Source of the DNA: CAZAQB01 sp964487155
Lineage (GTDB): Bacteria; Pseudomonadota; Gammaproteobacteria; Nitrococcales; Nitrococcaceae
Assembly (NCBI GenBank): GCA_964487155.1
Contig: CAZAQB010000185.1
Span: 1-6,332, forward strand
Direction of reading: 5' to 3'
DNA: 6,332 bases
The notes under the pieces were generated by a model. The model worked only from the letters and a program-made list of their open reading frames with translations. It had not been told where the DNA came from and ran no database searches. Position 1 is the stretch's first letter. Each line of letters starts with the position of its first letter. Positions 1 through 6,197 of the stretch are shown piece by piece. Both the position numbers and the translations under genes were made by a program.

Positions 1-149
1 CGCGGGTCGGGCACCGGCACGATGCCCACATGGGGGTCGATGGTGCAGAACGGGTAGTTCTCCGCCGGGATGGCGTTGCGGGTGAGGGCGTTGAACAGGG
101 TGGACTTGCCCACGTTGGGCAGGCCGACGATGCCGCACTTGAATCCCAT
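1..149 (-). CDS. ychF: YchF/OLA1-family ribosome-associated ATPase, N-terminal fragment
   Basis: Only the first 49 codons are inside the window; the gene runs off the left edge (family length is about 363 residues). The N-terminus starts MGFKCGIVGLPNVGKSTLFN, the standard YchF opening with the P-loop GLPNVGKS at residues 9-16, and is followed by the conserved FCTID stretch that belongs to the switch/G2 region. YchF is an Obg-like TRAFAC P-loop protein that, unlike its GTPase relatives, prefers ATP; it binds ribosomes and is linked to stress responses and translation fidelity. The specificity motifs (G3, G4) and the TGS domain lie outside the window, so ATP preference cannot be checked here. 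The gene is the last visible member of the minus-strand train, 66 bp after pth, an old and widespread pairing. The ATG at 149 fits family length; no strong Shine-Dalgarno is visible. Confidence 0.96.
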   Translation of the reverse strand, partial: MGFKCGIVGLPNVGKSTLFNALTRNAIPAENYPFCTIDPHVGIVPVPDP

Positions 150-215
150 GGTCAGTCGCTCGATGGGTGGATTGGATAAGGCGCCAGCGGCGCTTTGCGA
201 CGGTCCAGAGCCAGG

Positions 216-806
216 TCAGGCTGCCGTGTGCAGGCGCTGGAAGGCCCGGTCCCACTCGCCTTCCAGCAGCAGGGGGAGGGCGTCGCAGGAGGCGATCACC
301 GCCTCGTCGATGCTCCGCTGCTCAGCGGCGGGCGGCACCCCCAGCACGTAGCCCACCACCGCATCCTTGTGGCCGGGATGGCCTACCCCCAGCCGCAGGC
401 GGCCGAAGTCGGGGCTGCCCAGGGCCTGGATGGTGTCCCGGATGCCGTTGTGGCCCCCGTGGCCCCCGCCCTGCTTGAGGCGCACCGAGCCGGGCGGAAG
501 ATCGATCTCGTCGTAGGCCACCAGCATGCTCGCCGGCTCGATGCGGAAGAAGCGGGAATACGCGGCTACCGAGCGCCCGCTGTGGTTCATGAAGGTGGCG
601 GGTTTGAGCAGCCGCAACTCGTGGCCGTCCACGCTGACGCGGCCCACCTCGCCGTGGAAGCGCTTGTCGGCCCGGAGCTCGCCGCCGTGGCGGCGGGCCA
701 GCTCGTCCACCAGCCAGAACCCGGCATTGTGCCGGGTTCTGGCGTAGCGCTCGCCGGGGTTTCCCAGCCCCACCAGCAGGGCGATGGGGGGTCCGGACGC
801 TCCCAT
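216..806 (-). CDS. pth: Peptidyl-tRNA hydrolase
   Basis: The 196-residue protein (E. coli Pth has 194) cleaves the ester bond of peptidyl-tRNAs that drop off ribosomes, recycling tRNA in the cytoplasm. The family signature is complete: VGLGNPG with Asn16, TRHNAG with the catalytic His26, FMN with Asn74, DEIDLPPG with Asp99, and GGGHGGHNG with Asn120; each is offset by six from the E. coli catalytic and substrate-binding residues (N10, H20, N68, D93, N114). The C-terminal helix region is normal. The ATG at 806 lies 11 bp after the rplY stop; a purine run lies in the end of rplY but is rather far away, so translation is probably coupled to rplY. The N-terminus is about six residues longer than in E. 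coli, with no better internal start. Co-location with a ribosomal protein and YchF fits its translation role. Confidence 0.98.
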   Translation of the reverse strand: MGASGPPIALLVGLGNPGERYARTRHNAGFWLVDELARRHGGELRADKRFHGEVGRVSVDGHELRLLKPATFMNHSGRSVAAYSRFFRIEPASMLVAYDEIDLPPGSVRLKQGGGHGGHNGIRDTIQALGSPDFGRLRLGVGHPGHKDAVVGYVLGVPPAAEQRSIDEAVIASCDALPLLLEGEWDRAFQRLHTAA

Positions 807-817
807 GACCGGCCGTG

Positions 818-1492
818 TCAGCCCTTGTCCTGTTGATCGGACTCGTCGACGGTGGGCACCTCGCGCTGGGCCTCTTCGCCTTCCTCGCCTTCCTCGGGCT
901 GTTCTTCCTCCACCACTCGCGGCGTGTGGATGCTCACCAGAGTGGGGTCGTGTTCGGGGTCGGTTTCCAGGGCGACGAACACCGTGCCCGGGGGCGGGGC
1001 GATCTCGGACAGGTGCATGGCGCTGTCGATATCAAGCTCCGCGATGTCCACCTCGATGTAGGTGGGCAGGTCGTCGGGCAGGCACTCCACCTCCACCTCG
1101 TTCATGTCGTGATGGAGCACGCCGCCGAGCTTGACGCCCTTGGCGGTCTCCTCATTGAGGAAGTGGATGGGCACAGTCTGGCGCAGCTTCTGGCCGGCGC
1201 GCACCCGCACCAGGTCCATGTGGCTGACCAGCGGCTTGAAGGGGTGGCGCTGCAGGTCCTTGAGGATCACCCGCTCGCTCTTGCCATCGACGCGCAGGTC
1301 GATGATCTGGGAGTAGAAGGTCTCGTCGCGCATCAGGCGCAGCACCTGCTCCTCGCTGAGGGTCAGGGCCACCGGGGCCTTGTCCGCCCCGTAGAGGATC
1401 GCCGGCAGCTTCTTCGCCCGGCGCAGGCGGCGGCTCGCACCCTTGCCCTGCTCCGAGCGAGTCTCGGCGTCCAGTCTCAGTTCAACACTCAT
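818..1492 (-). CDS. rplY: 50S ribosomal protein L25, long CTC/TL5 type
   Basis: This 224-residue protein is the long form of L25, which binds loop E of 5S rRNA in the large subunit. Residues about 4-94 are the L25 domain, with the typical GKGASRRLRRAKKLPAILYG stretch at 16-35 and the HMDLVRV boundary at 91-97. Residues about 98-187 form the second beta-rich domain found in Thermus TL5 and Bacillus general stress protein Ctc. Residues about 195-222 form a low-complexity acidic tail rich in Glu, Gln and Asp. E. coli L25 has only the first domain (94 residues). The ATG at 1492 has a clear Shine-Dalgarno, GGAGAG, at 1506-1501. It follows prs by 116 bp of stem-loop-rich DNA and precedes pth by 11 bp, so rplY and pth are probably co-expressed. 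Confidence 0.97.
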   Translation of the reverse strand: MSVELRLDAETRSEQGKGASRRLRRAKKLPAILYGADKAPVALTLSEEQVLRLMRDETFYSQIIDLRVDGKSERVILKDLQRHPFKPLVSHMDLVRVRAGQKLRQTVPIHFLNEETAKGVKLGGVLHHDMNEVEVECLPDDLPTYIEVDIAELDIDSAMHLSEIAPPPGTVFVALETDPEHDPTLVSIHTPRVVEEEQPEEGEEGEEAQREVPTVDESDQQDKG

Positions 1493-1500
1493 CGGTCTTG

Positions 1501-1506
1501 CTCTCC
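1501..1506 (-). promoter_or_regulatory. Shine-Dalgarno of rplY
   Basis: The minus strand reads GGAGAG here, 8 nt before the rplY ATG at 1492. It is one of only two strong ribosome-binding sites in the window and sits 12 nt beyond the last of three stem-loops, so it would be exposed if those fold. Confidence 0.7.
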
Positions 1507-1518
1507 AGAGTCATGAAA

Positions 1519-1587
1519 CCGCCCTGTGGGGCGGCATTGGGCGGGCCCGCGACCAGGCCCGCGGTTGCGAGGCGCGGCTGCGCCTCG
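1519..1587 (-). repeat. Three consecutive inverted repeats in the prs-rplY gap
   Basis: Reading on the minus strand from prs towards rplY there are three separate hairpins: an 8-bp perfect stem with a 4-nt loop (1587-1580 with 1575-1568, arms CGAGGCGC/GCGCCTCG); a 7-bp stem with an 8-nt loop (1562-1556 with 1547-1541, GCGGGCC/GGCCCGC); and a 6-bp stem with a 4-nt loop (1534-1529 with 1524-1519, CCGCCC/GGGCGG) followed by TTTC. The last resembles a weak intrinsic terminator but has only three T residues. Together they fill most of the 116-bp gap. They may attenuate or process the transcript between prs and rplY; that role is inference. Confidence 0.6.
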
Positions 1588-1608
1588 GAGTCAGCCGTTC
1601 ACAGGCTG

Positions 1609-2565
1609 TCAGTCCACGAACAGTTCGCTCACGGATTCGTCGTTGCTCACTCGGCGCACGGTCTCCGCCAGCATCTCGGCCAGGCTCAGCTGGCGTACCT
1701 TGGGGCAGGCCTCGGCCTCGCCGCCGAGCGGGATGCTGTCGGTGACCACCAGTTCGTCCAGGTGGGAGTCGCTGATGCGCTCGATGGCCGGCCCGGACAG
1801 CACGGCGTGGGTGATGTAGCTGACCACCTGCTCGGCGCCCTTTTCCTTGAGGGCCTTGGCGGCTTCGCAGAGGGTGCCTGCGGTGTCGACAATGTCGTCG
1901 ACGATGATGCAGGTCTTGTCCTCGACGTTGCCGATGATGTTCATGACCTTCAGCTCGTTGGCCCGCGGGCGGCGCTTGTCGATGATGGCCAGTTCGGCGT
2001 CGTCCAGGCGCTTGGCGATGGCCCGGGCCCGCACCACGCCGCCCACGTCGGGGGACACCACGATCTTGTTCGGGTAGAGCTGGCGCCAGATGTCGCCCAG
2101 CAGCACGGGCGAGGCGTAGACGTTGTCCACCGGGATGTTGAAGAAGCCCTGGATCTGGTCGGCGTGCAGATCCACGGTGATGACCCGGTTGATGCCCGCC
2201 GCCTGGATCATGTCCGCCACCAGCTTCGCCGAGATCGGCACCCGCTGGGAGCGGGGGCGGCGGTCCTGGCGGGCGTAGCCGTAGTAGGGAATGACGGCGG
2301 TGAGCCGGGCGGCGGAGGAGCGCCGCAGGGCGTCGGCCATCACCAGCAGCTCCATGAGGTTGTCGTTGCAGGGGGCGCAGGTCGACTGGATCAGGAACAC
2401 GTCGCGGCCGCGCACGTGCTCGTTGATCTCCACCTGCACTTCGCCGTCGCTGAAACGGCTCACCTGGGCATTGCCGAGGCGGGTGCGCAGGTTGCGGGCG
2501 ACGGCCCGGGCAAGCCGCGGGTTGGCGTTGCCCGAGAACACCATCATGCGTCCGTTTTCGATCAC
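1609..2565 (-). CDS. prs: Ribose-phosphate pyrophosphokinase (PRPP synthetase)
   Basis: The 318-residue class I enzyme transfers pyrophosphate from ATP to ribose-5-phosphate to make PRPP for purine, pyrimidine, NAD, histidine and tryptophan synthesis. It aligns closely end to end with E. coli Prs (315 residues). Visible motifs: FSDGE at 38-42, the ATP-binding region around YARQDRR (97-103), His134 in TVDLHADQIQGFF, the catalytic flexible loop with Lys197 in DKRRPRAN, and the PRPP-binding loop CIIVDDIVDTAGTL at 219-232. The start chosen is GTG at 2565, because a CAGGA Shine-Dalgarno (2578-2574) stands 8 nt before it; in-frame ATGs at 2547 and 2544 have no such site and would clip the N-terminus relative to E. 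coli. It lies 73 bp after tRNA-Gln. The conserved ispE-prs neighbourhood supports the call. Confidence 0.98.
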   Translation of the reverse strand: MIENGRMMVFSGNANPRLARAVARNLRTRLGNAQVSRFSDGEVQVEINEHVRGRDVFLIQSTCAPCNDNLMELLVMADALRRSSAARLTAVIPYYGYARQDRRPRSQRVPISAKLVADMIQAAGINRVITVDLHADQIQGFFNIPVDNVYASPVLLGDIWRQLYPNKIVVSPDVGGVVRARAIAKRLDDAELAIIDKRRPRANELKVMNIIGNVEDKTCIIVDDIVDTAGTLCEAAKALKEKGAEQVVSYITHAVLSGPAIERISDSHLDELVVTDSIPLGGEAEACPKVRQLSLAEMLAETVRRVSNDESVSELFVD

Positions 2566-2573
2566 CGCGAAGA

Positions 2574-2578
2574 TCCTG
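2574..2578 (-). promoter_or_regulatory. Shine-Dalgarno supporting the GTG start of prs
   Basis: The minus strand reads CAGGA here, 8 nt from the GTG at 2565. It favours this non-ATG start over the two ATGs six and seven codons downstream, which have no purine-rich site at proper distance. Confidence 0.5.
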
Positions 2579-2638
2579 CGCTGTCGCTGAAAACACCGCC
2601 GGACACCCGGGCGGGCACGCTCCGGGGGGCCGCTGGAA

Positions 2639-2713
2639 TGGCTGGGGCGGCAGGATTCGAACCTGCGAATGCGGGGATCAAAACCCCGTGCCTTACCACT
2701 TGGCGACGCCCCA
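2639..2713 (-). tRNA. tRNA-Gln (anticodon UUG)
   Basis: The 75-nt gene folds as a full cloverleaf and resembles E. coli tRNA-Gln(UUG). The acceptor arm is TGGGGCG/CGCCCCA with discriminator G and an encoded CCA at 2641-2639. The D stem is GCC/GGC, the anticodon stem CGGGG/CCCCG with loop TTTTGAT, and the T arm GCAGG-TTCGAAT-CCTGC. The anticodon TTG is at 2681-2679 and reads CAA (and CAG by wobble). It sits inside the protein-coding train, 65 bp after ispE and 73 bp before prs, as in Pseudomonas. No dedicated promoter is visible, so it is probably cut out of a longer transcript by RNase P and 3' processing enzymes (inference). Confidence 0.98.
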
Positions 2714-2778
2714 AGGGTTGACTCAGCCGGTTCTCCGAGAAGCCACGCGGGCGTGCCTTGACCTGCCCGGAACCGGAC

Positions 2779-3654
2779 TCACCGCGGGGAGGTGTCGGGT
2801 GGACGGCGGCCGGTGGGGGGCGGGCAGCGTTCCAGCAGGGGCGAGCGGTTCAGGCCGCGGACCACGAACCCGCGCCATTGCCGGGGCAGTTTCGCCAGTA
2901 CGGCATCGGCCCGGGCCTGCTCGGCGAAGGGGGCGAAGACGCAGGCGCCAGTCCCCGTCAGGCGGGCCTCGCCGAATCCGGCCAGCCAGTCCAGCGCGCG
3001 GTCCACCGCAGGATACAGCGCGCGCACCACCGGCTCGCAGTCGTTGCGAGCCTCTCCCTGAAACAGGCTGCGTATTTTCATCGGGGGGGTGTTGCGTGTC
3101 AATTGTGCGTGGCCGAACACGGCGCCGGTCGCCACGTGCACACCCGGGTGCACCACCAGGTACCAGGGAGTAGCCGGCTCGATGGGGGTGAGGTCTTCGC
3201 CCACCCCCTCGCCCCAGGCCGCCCGGCCGCGCACGAATACCGGCACGTCCGCCCCGAGGCGCAGGCCCAGGGCGGCCAGGGTGTCGGTGTCGAGACCGGT
3301 CTCCCAGAGGCGGTTCAGGGCCACCAGGGTGGTGGCGGCGTCGGAACTGCCGCCCCCCAGCCCGCCACCCATGGGGATGTGCTTGTCCACATGGATGCGG
3401 GCGCCGCGATTGCAGCCGGTTTCGGCCTGCAGCAGCCGGGCGGCGCGCACGCACAGATCCTGCTCGGGAGGGACGTCCGCCGGGCCCCGGGGACGTTCCA
3501 GCGCCGGCCGGTCCAGGGGCTGGAAGTGCAGCCGGTCGGCGAGCTCCAGGAACTGGAATGCGGTCTGCAGCTGGTGGTAGCCGTCCGGGCGGCGGCCCAG
3601 CACGTGCAGGAACAGGTTGATCTTGGCCGGCGCCGGCCAGGGTTCCTGGGTCAT
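2779..3654 (-). CDS. ispE: 4-diphosphocytidyl-2-C-methyl-D-erythritol kinase
   Basis: IspE phosphorylates CDP-methylerythritol with ATP, the fourth step of the MEP route to isoprenoids. From the ATG at 3654 the protein has 291 residues (E. coli 283). GHMP-kinase motifs are all present: PAKINLFLH with Lys11, DGYH ending at 27, the ATP-binding glycine-rich loop PMGGGLGGGSSDAA at 94-107, the catalytic Asp136 in GADVPVF, and GTGAC at 234-238. I chose ATG 3654 over the in-frame GTG at 3669 because it overlaps the lolB stop as ATGA, which implies translational coupling, and because it gives an N-terminus like that of E. coli. There is no clear Shine-Dalgarno. The last 20 or so residues are Pro/Arg-rich and look poorly conserved. 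lolB-ispE-prs order is conserved in gammaproteobacteria. Confidence 0.97.
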   Translation of the reverse strand: MTQEPWPAPAKINLFLHVLGRRPDGYHQLQTAFQFLELADRLHFQPLDRPALERPRGPADVPPEQDLCVRAARLLQAETGCNRGARIHVDKHIPMGGGLGGGSSDAATTLVALNRLWETGLDTDTLAALGLRLGADVPVFVRGRAAWGEGVGEDLTPIEPATPWYLVVHPGVHVATGAVFGHAQLTRNTPPMKIRSLFQGEARNDCEPVVRALYPAVDRALDWLAGFGEARLTGTGACVFAPFAEQARADAVLAKLPRQWRGFVVRGLNRSPLLERCPPPTGRRPPDTSPR

Positions 3655-4274
3655 GCCGGGGGCCGCCACTGGCTCACCACGATGCGCAGGCGCCAGGTGC
3701 CGTTGTCGAGCTCCAGGCGCACCGGCAGGCGCAGGCCCAGGAACTCGCCGTATTCCTGGTAGCGCACTTCCCAGCCGGCCTGGCGCAGCTGGCGCAGCAG
3801 GCCCTCGGCATCGAAACCGGCGCTCTGCCGGGCGCCGGGTGCCGGCAGGCCCCGCAGCCAGTAGGGCAGAACCTCCACCGGCAGCGCGTAGCCGGTGAGC
3901 TCCCGTACCAGGGCGCTGGCGTCGGCGGCCTCAGCCTGCTCGCCCCGGGAGGTGGTCAGGGTGGCGCGGCGTTCATCACCCTCAAGGCGCATGGAGCCGC
4001 TGCCCAGCGGGGCGCGCAGCAGTACCCGGTAGCGCTCCCCATGCTGGCGCCAGTGCAGGGCGGCGCTGCCGGACTCCTCGGGTCCGGCAAAAGCTGCCCG
4101 GCCGGTCAGCTGCCAGTCATGCAGTGCCTCCACGGCGGCGCGCCGGTCCGCAAAGCGCTGCGCGCCCTCGGGGGATATCCCGAGCTCGGGCGGCGCCAGG
4201 GCGCAGCCGGCCAGGGCGACGCTGAGTGCCGCCGCGGCCAGGCCGCGGCGCAGCCGACGCGGGAGGGTCATCAT
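3651..4274 (-). CDS. lolB: Outer-membrane lipoprotein receptor LolB
   Basis: LolB takes lipoproteins from the periplasmic carrier LolA and inserts them into the inner leaflet of the outer membrane; it is itself a lipoprotein. The protein has 207 residues, the same as E. coli LolB. It has a basic N-terminus, a hydrophobic stretch at 12-22 and a lipobox LAGC with Cys24; the residue after Cys is Ala, not the inner-membrane retention Asp. Family marks in the mature part are W54...GR (58-59), LHW around 75, APLGSG with PLG at 89-91, WLRGLP at 139-144 and GWEVRY at 167-172. The reading frame stays open about 50 codons further upstream, but that part overlaps the TPR gene and lacks a signal peptide, so the MM start at 4274 is preferred. 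It begins 7 nt after the TPR stop and overlaps ispE by 4 nt. Confidence 0.95.
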   Translation of the reverse strand: MMTLPRRLRRGLAAAALSVALAGCALAPPELGISPEGAQRFADRRAAVEALHDWQLTGRAAFAGPEESGSAALHWRQHGERYRVLLRAPLGSGSMRLEGDERRATLTTSRGEQAEAADASALVRELTGYALPVEVLPYWLRGLPAPGARQSAGFDAEGLLRQLRQAGWEVRYQEYGEFLGLRLPVRLELDNGTWRLRIVVSQWRPPA

Positions 4275-4281
4275 CGCCGGA

Positions 4282-5964
4282 TCAGGGCAGCAGGCGTTCC
4301 ATGGTCCGGCGCAGCACCGGGTGGTCCGGGTTCGCCTCCAGGGCGTCCTGCCACACGGCGCGGGCCTCCTTCCGCCGGCCCAGGGTCCAGAGAACCTCGC
4401 CAAGGTGGGCGGCGATCTCCGCATCCTCGATCATCTCGTGAGCCTGGCGCAGGTAGGCCAGCGCCTCCTCGGGACGGCCCTGGCGGTAGGCGGCCCAGCC
4501 CATGCTGTCGATGATGGCGGGATCGTCGGGGTTGCGCTCGAAGGCCTGCTGGATCAGCTCGGCACCCTCGTCCACCCGCTCGGTGCTGTCCACCAGGGTG
4601 TAGCCCAGCGCGTTCAGCACCTGGGCGTTGTCCGGCTCCCGCTCCAGGATGTACTCCAGGTCGTCCACCGCCTGCTGGATGCGGTCCATGGCGATGGCGG
4701 TCATGGCCCGGCCATAGCGCAGGTCGCTGTCCTCGGGGTGGCGCTCCAGCGCCTCGCTCAGCACCTGGAAGCTCTCCTCGGCGCGGCCTGCGTTGCGCAG
4801 CAGGTCGCCCTCCACCACGAAGCTGGGCACGCTCAGGTCCGGCTGGTTCTGGCGCAGGTTGCGCAGGTGGCCGCGCGCGTCCTCCAGGCGCTCCTGGGAC
4901 GCCAGCACCGTGGCGATGCGCAGCTGGGCGTCGTCCCGCAGCTGGCCGCTCACCTGCCGGTACCACTCCAGGGCCTGGCCGTGGTCGCCGTCGGCCTGCG
5001 CTGCCTGGCCCAGGTAGAAGCGGGCCTGATCGCGGCGCTGGCCCAGGGCCAGCAGGCGCCGGAAGCGTTCCCGGGTGGCTTCGGTGTCGCCGGCCTGCAG
5101 GGCCAGCAGGCCGGCCGCGTAGAGTACGCCGGCATCGTCGGGGCGCCGGTCCAGCAGGCGCTCGAACTGGTCCAGGGCGGCATCGCCGCGGGACAGGCGC
5201 AGCAGGGCCTGGGCATAGCGCAGCCGCAGGTCGTAGTCCTGGGGGTGATCCGCCAGCAGGTCTTCCAGGGCCTGGAGGGCGGCTTCCGGCTGGCCTGCCC
5301 GAAGCTGGGCCTCGATGCGCAGCATGCGCGCCGGCTGCCACTGGGGGTCAAGAGCCAGGGCCCGGTCCAGGGCCTGCACGGCGAGCTGCGGGCGCTCGGC
5401 CTGCAGCGCCACCTGGGCCAGGGCGTGGTGGGCGGCCCGGTCCTCTGGGTGCAGTGCCGCCAGGCGCTCCATCACCCGCAGGGCGTCCTCGGGCCGGGTC
5501 TGGCGGTTGAGCAGCGTCGCCAGGCCAGCAAAGCCGCCGCCGCTGCCGCGTCGGGCGAGGCTGGCGTCGAACTGCTCTACGGCCTGTTCCAGTTGGCCGC
5601 GGTTGAGAGCCAGTAGACCCAGGGTGCGGTAGGGGTCCGCGGCGTCGGGGGCCAGCTCCTGCCAGCGGCGGGCGGCCTGCTCGGCCAGCTCCAGGTCTTC
5701 CGCGTAGAGGGTGATCTGGGTGGCCCGGGCGGCAACCTGGGGATCGCTGCTGCGCTTCGCGGCTTCCACGTAGGAACGGGCCGCCAGGGTCACGTCTCCC
5801 TGGTTGCCGGCGATCTCCCCCACCAGCAAGTGGTACATGACCTCCGCCAGGGGGTCGGGTTCGGTCGCCCGGGGCGCGATCTCCGGCAGGGAGCGCTGGG
5901 GTCCGGGGGCGGCGCAGGCGGCGAGCAGCAGCACTGGGATCAGCAGCAGGTGGTGGGGACCCAT
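4282..5964 (-). CDS. TPR-repeat outer-membrane lipoprotein, LbcA (PA4667)-like
   Basis: The protein has 560 residues. A short signal peptide ends in the lipobox LLAAC with Cys17, followed by Ala-Ala, so an outer-membrane lipoprotein facing the periplasm is expected. Residues about 39-547 divide into roughly 15 tandem 33-35-residue TPR-type helical hairpins, most ending in a P-D/E turn. The best-conserved part is near the C-terminus: LNALGYTLVD (450-459) and IDSMGWAAYRQG (485-496). By position between hemA and lolB and by architecture it corresponds to P. aeruginosa PA4667, LbcA, which binds and activates the periplasmic protease CtpA to degrade peptidoglycan cross-link hydrolases. That function is inferred, not shown here; no protease gene is in the window. 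The ATG at 5964 was chosen for its strong Shine-Dalgarno and signal peptide; the frame stays open upstream to 6078 with non-protein-like sequence. Confidence 0.9.
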   Translation of the reverse strand: MGPHHLLLIPVLLLAACAAPGPQRSLPEIAPRATEPDPLAEVMYHLLVGEIAGNQGDVTLAARSYVEAAKRSSDPQVAARATQITLYAEDLELAEQAARRWQELAPDAADPYRTLGLLALNRGQLEQAVEQFDASLARRGSGGGFAGLATLLNRQTRPEDALRVMERLAALHPEDRAAHHALAQVALQAERPQLAVQALDRALALDPQWQPARMLRIEAQLRAGQPEAALQALEDLLADHPQDYDLRLRYAQALLRLSRGDAALDQFERLLDRRPDDAGVLYAAGLLALQAGDTEATRERFRRLLALGQRRDQARFYLGQAAQADGDHGQALEWYRQVSGQLRDDAQLRIATVLASQERLEDARGHLRNLRQNQPDLSVPSFVVEGDLLRNAGRAEESFQVLSEALERHPEDSDLRYGRAMTAIAMDRIQQAVDDLEYILEREPDNAQVLNALGYTLVDSTERVDEGAELIQQAFERNPDDPAIIDSMGWAAYRQGRPEEALAYLRQAHEMIEDAEIAAHLGEVLWTLGRRKEARAVWQDALEANPDHPVLRRTMERLLP

Positions 5965-5968
5965 GGAT

Positions 5969-5974
5969 TCCCTC
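5969..5974 (-). promoter_or_regulatory. Shine-Dalgarno that fixes the TPR lipoprotein start
   Basis: The minus strand reads GAGGGA here, 4 nt before the ATG at 5964. It is the strongest such site near any possible start of this frame and leads directly into the signal peptide, which rules out the longer reading frame starting at 6078. Confidence 0.75.
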
Positions 5975-5993
5975 GTCCGACGATGGCTTGATT

Positions 5994-6014
5994 CTCCCGC
6001 GGCAGCGGCGGGAG
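5994..6014 (-). repeat. 7-bp GC-rich hairpin in the TPR gene leader
   Basis: CTCCCGC at 5994-6000 and GCGGGAG at 6008-6014 form a perfect 7-bp stem with a 7-nt loop. On the minus strand it lies about 20 nt upstream of the Shine-Dalgarno of the TPR gene and would be part of its 5' leader. There is no T-run after it, so it is not an intrinsic terminator. It could affect transcript stability; chance in GC-rich DNA is also possible. Confidence 0.45.
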
Positions 6015-6077
6015 GGCGCCGGCTGAGGGGCCGCAGTGGCCCGGCAGCCCCGCGGGCAGTAACGCGCCGAGCCACCA

Positions 6078-6083
6078 ACTATA
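6078..6083 (-). promoter_or_regulatory. Possible -10 element for the minus-strand operon
   Basis: The minus strand reads TATAGT, five of six matches to the sigma-70 -10 consensus, in one of the few AT-rich spots of the divergent gap. It would give a leader of about 105 nt before the TPR gene. No good -35 box lies 16-18 bp upstream, so the call is weak; an activator-dependent promoter or a different site is equally possible. Confidence 0.25.
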
Positions 6084-6177
6084 CCGACTGGGGCCGTGCC
6101 GCGACGAGAACCGGCGCCGATTTCGCGCTCTGCGCCCGCCCGCGGCTGCGCAACGGGTACACTGCTGGCGTCGGGCT

Positions 6178-6192
6178 GGCGCAGGTTGCGCC
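6178..6192. repeat. Perfect inverted repeat upstream of hemA promoter
   Basis: GGCGCA and TGCGCC flank a 3-nt centre (GGT). The site ends 5 nt before the candidate -35 box of hemA and overlaps the second copy of a GCTGGCG direct repeat (6164-6170 and 6175-6181, 11 bp apart). Its position suits a regulator-binding site, but no known operator is recognised. Confidence 0.4.
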
Positions 6193-6197
6193 CCGAA

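Noticed and set aside
195..836. Plus-strand open frame opposite pth
   Set aside because: Shadow of pth; the minus strand carries the complete catalytic signature of peptidyl-tRNA hydrolase.
2590..2625. Possible terminator after tRNA-Gln: arms 2621-2625 and 2599-2603 followed by TTTT (2593-2590) on the minus strand
   Set aside because: The outer stem is only 5 bp with an unequal internal loop, the T-run is short and starts several bases after the stem, and no promoter for prs is visible downstream that would be needed if transcription stopped here.
1498..2721. A plus-strand open frame of about 407 codons antisense to prs
   Set aside because: It runs through a clear prs gene, the tRNA and the stem-loop gap; it has His/Gly/Val/Asp-rich composition typical of the complement of GC-rich codons and no recognisable domain.
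4321..5616. A plus-strand open frame of about 431 codons antisense to the TPR gene
   Set aside because: Its apparent repeats mirror the TPR repeats on the other strand and its composition is rich in Val, Gln, Leu and Gly as expected from reverse-complement GC bias; no Shine-Dalgarno or family match is seen.
4282..5964. Tandem DNA repeats within the TPR gene
   Set aside because: The periodicity is at protein level (33-35 residues, degenerate); the DNA shows no near-identical units, so it is not a recent repeat expansion.
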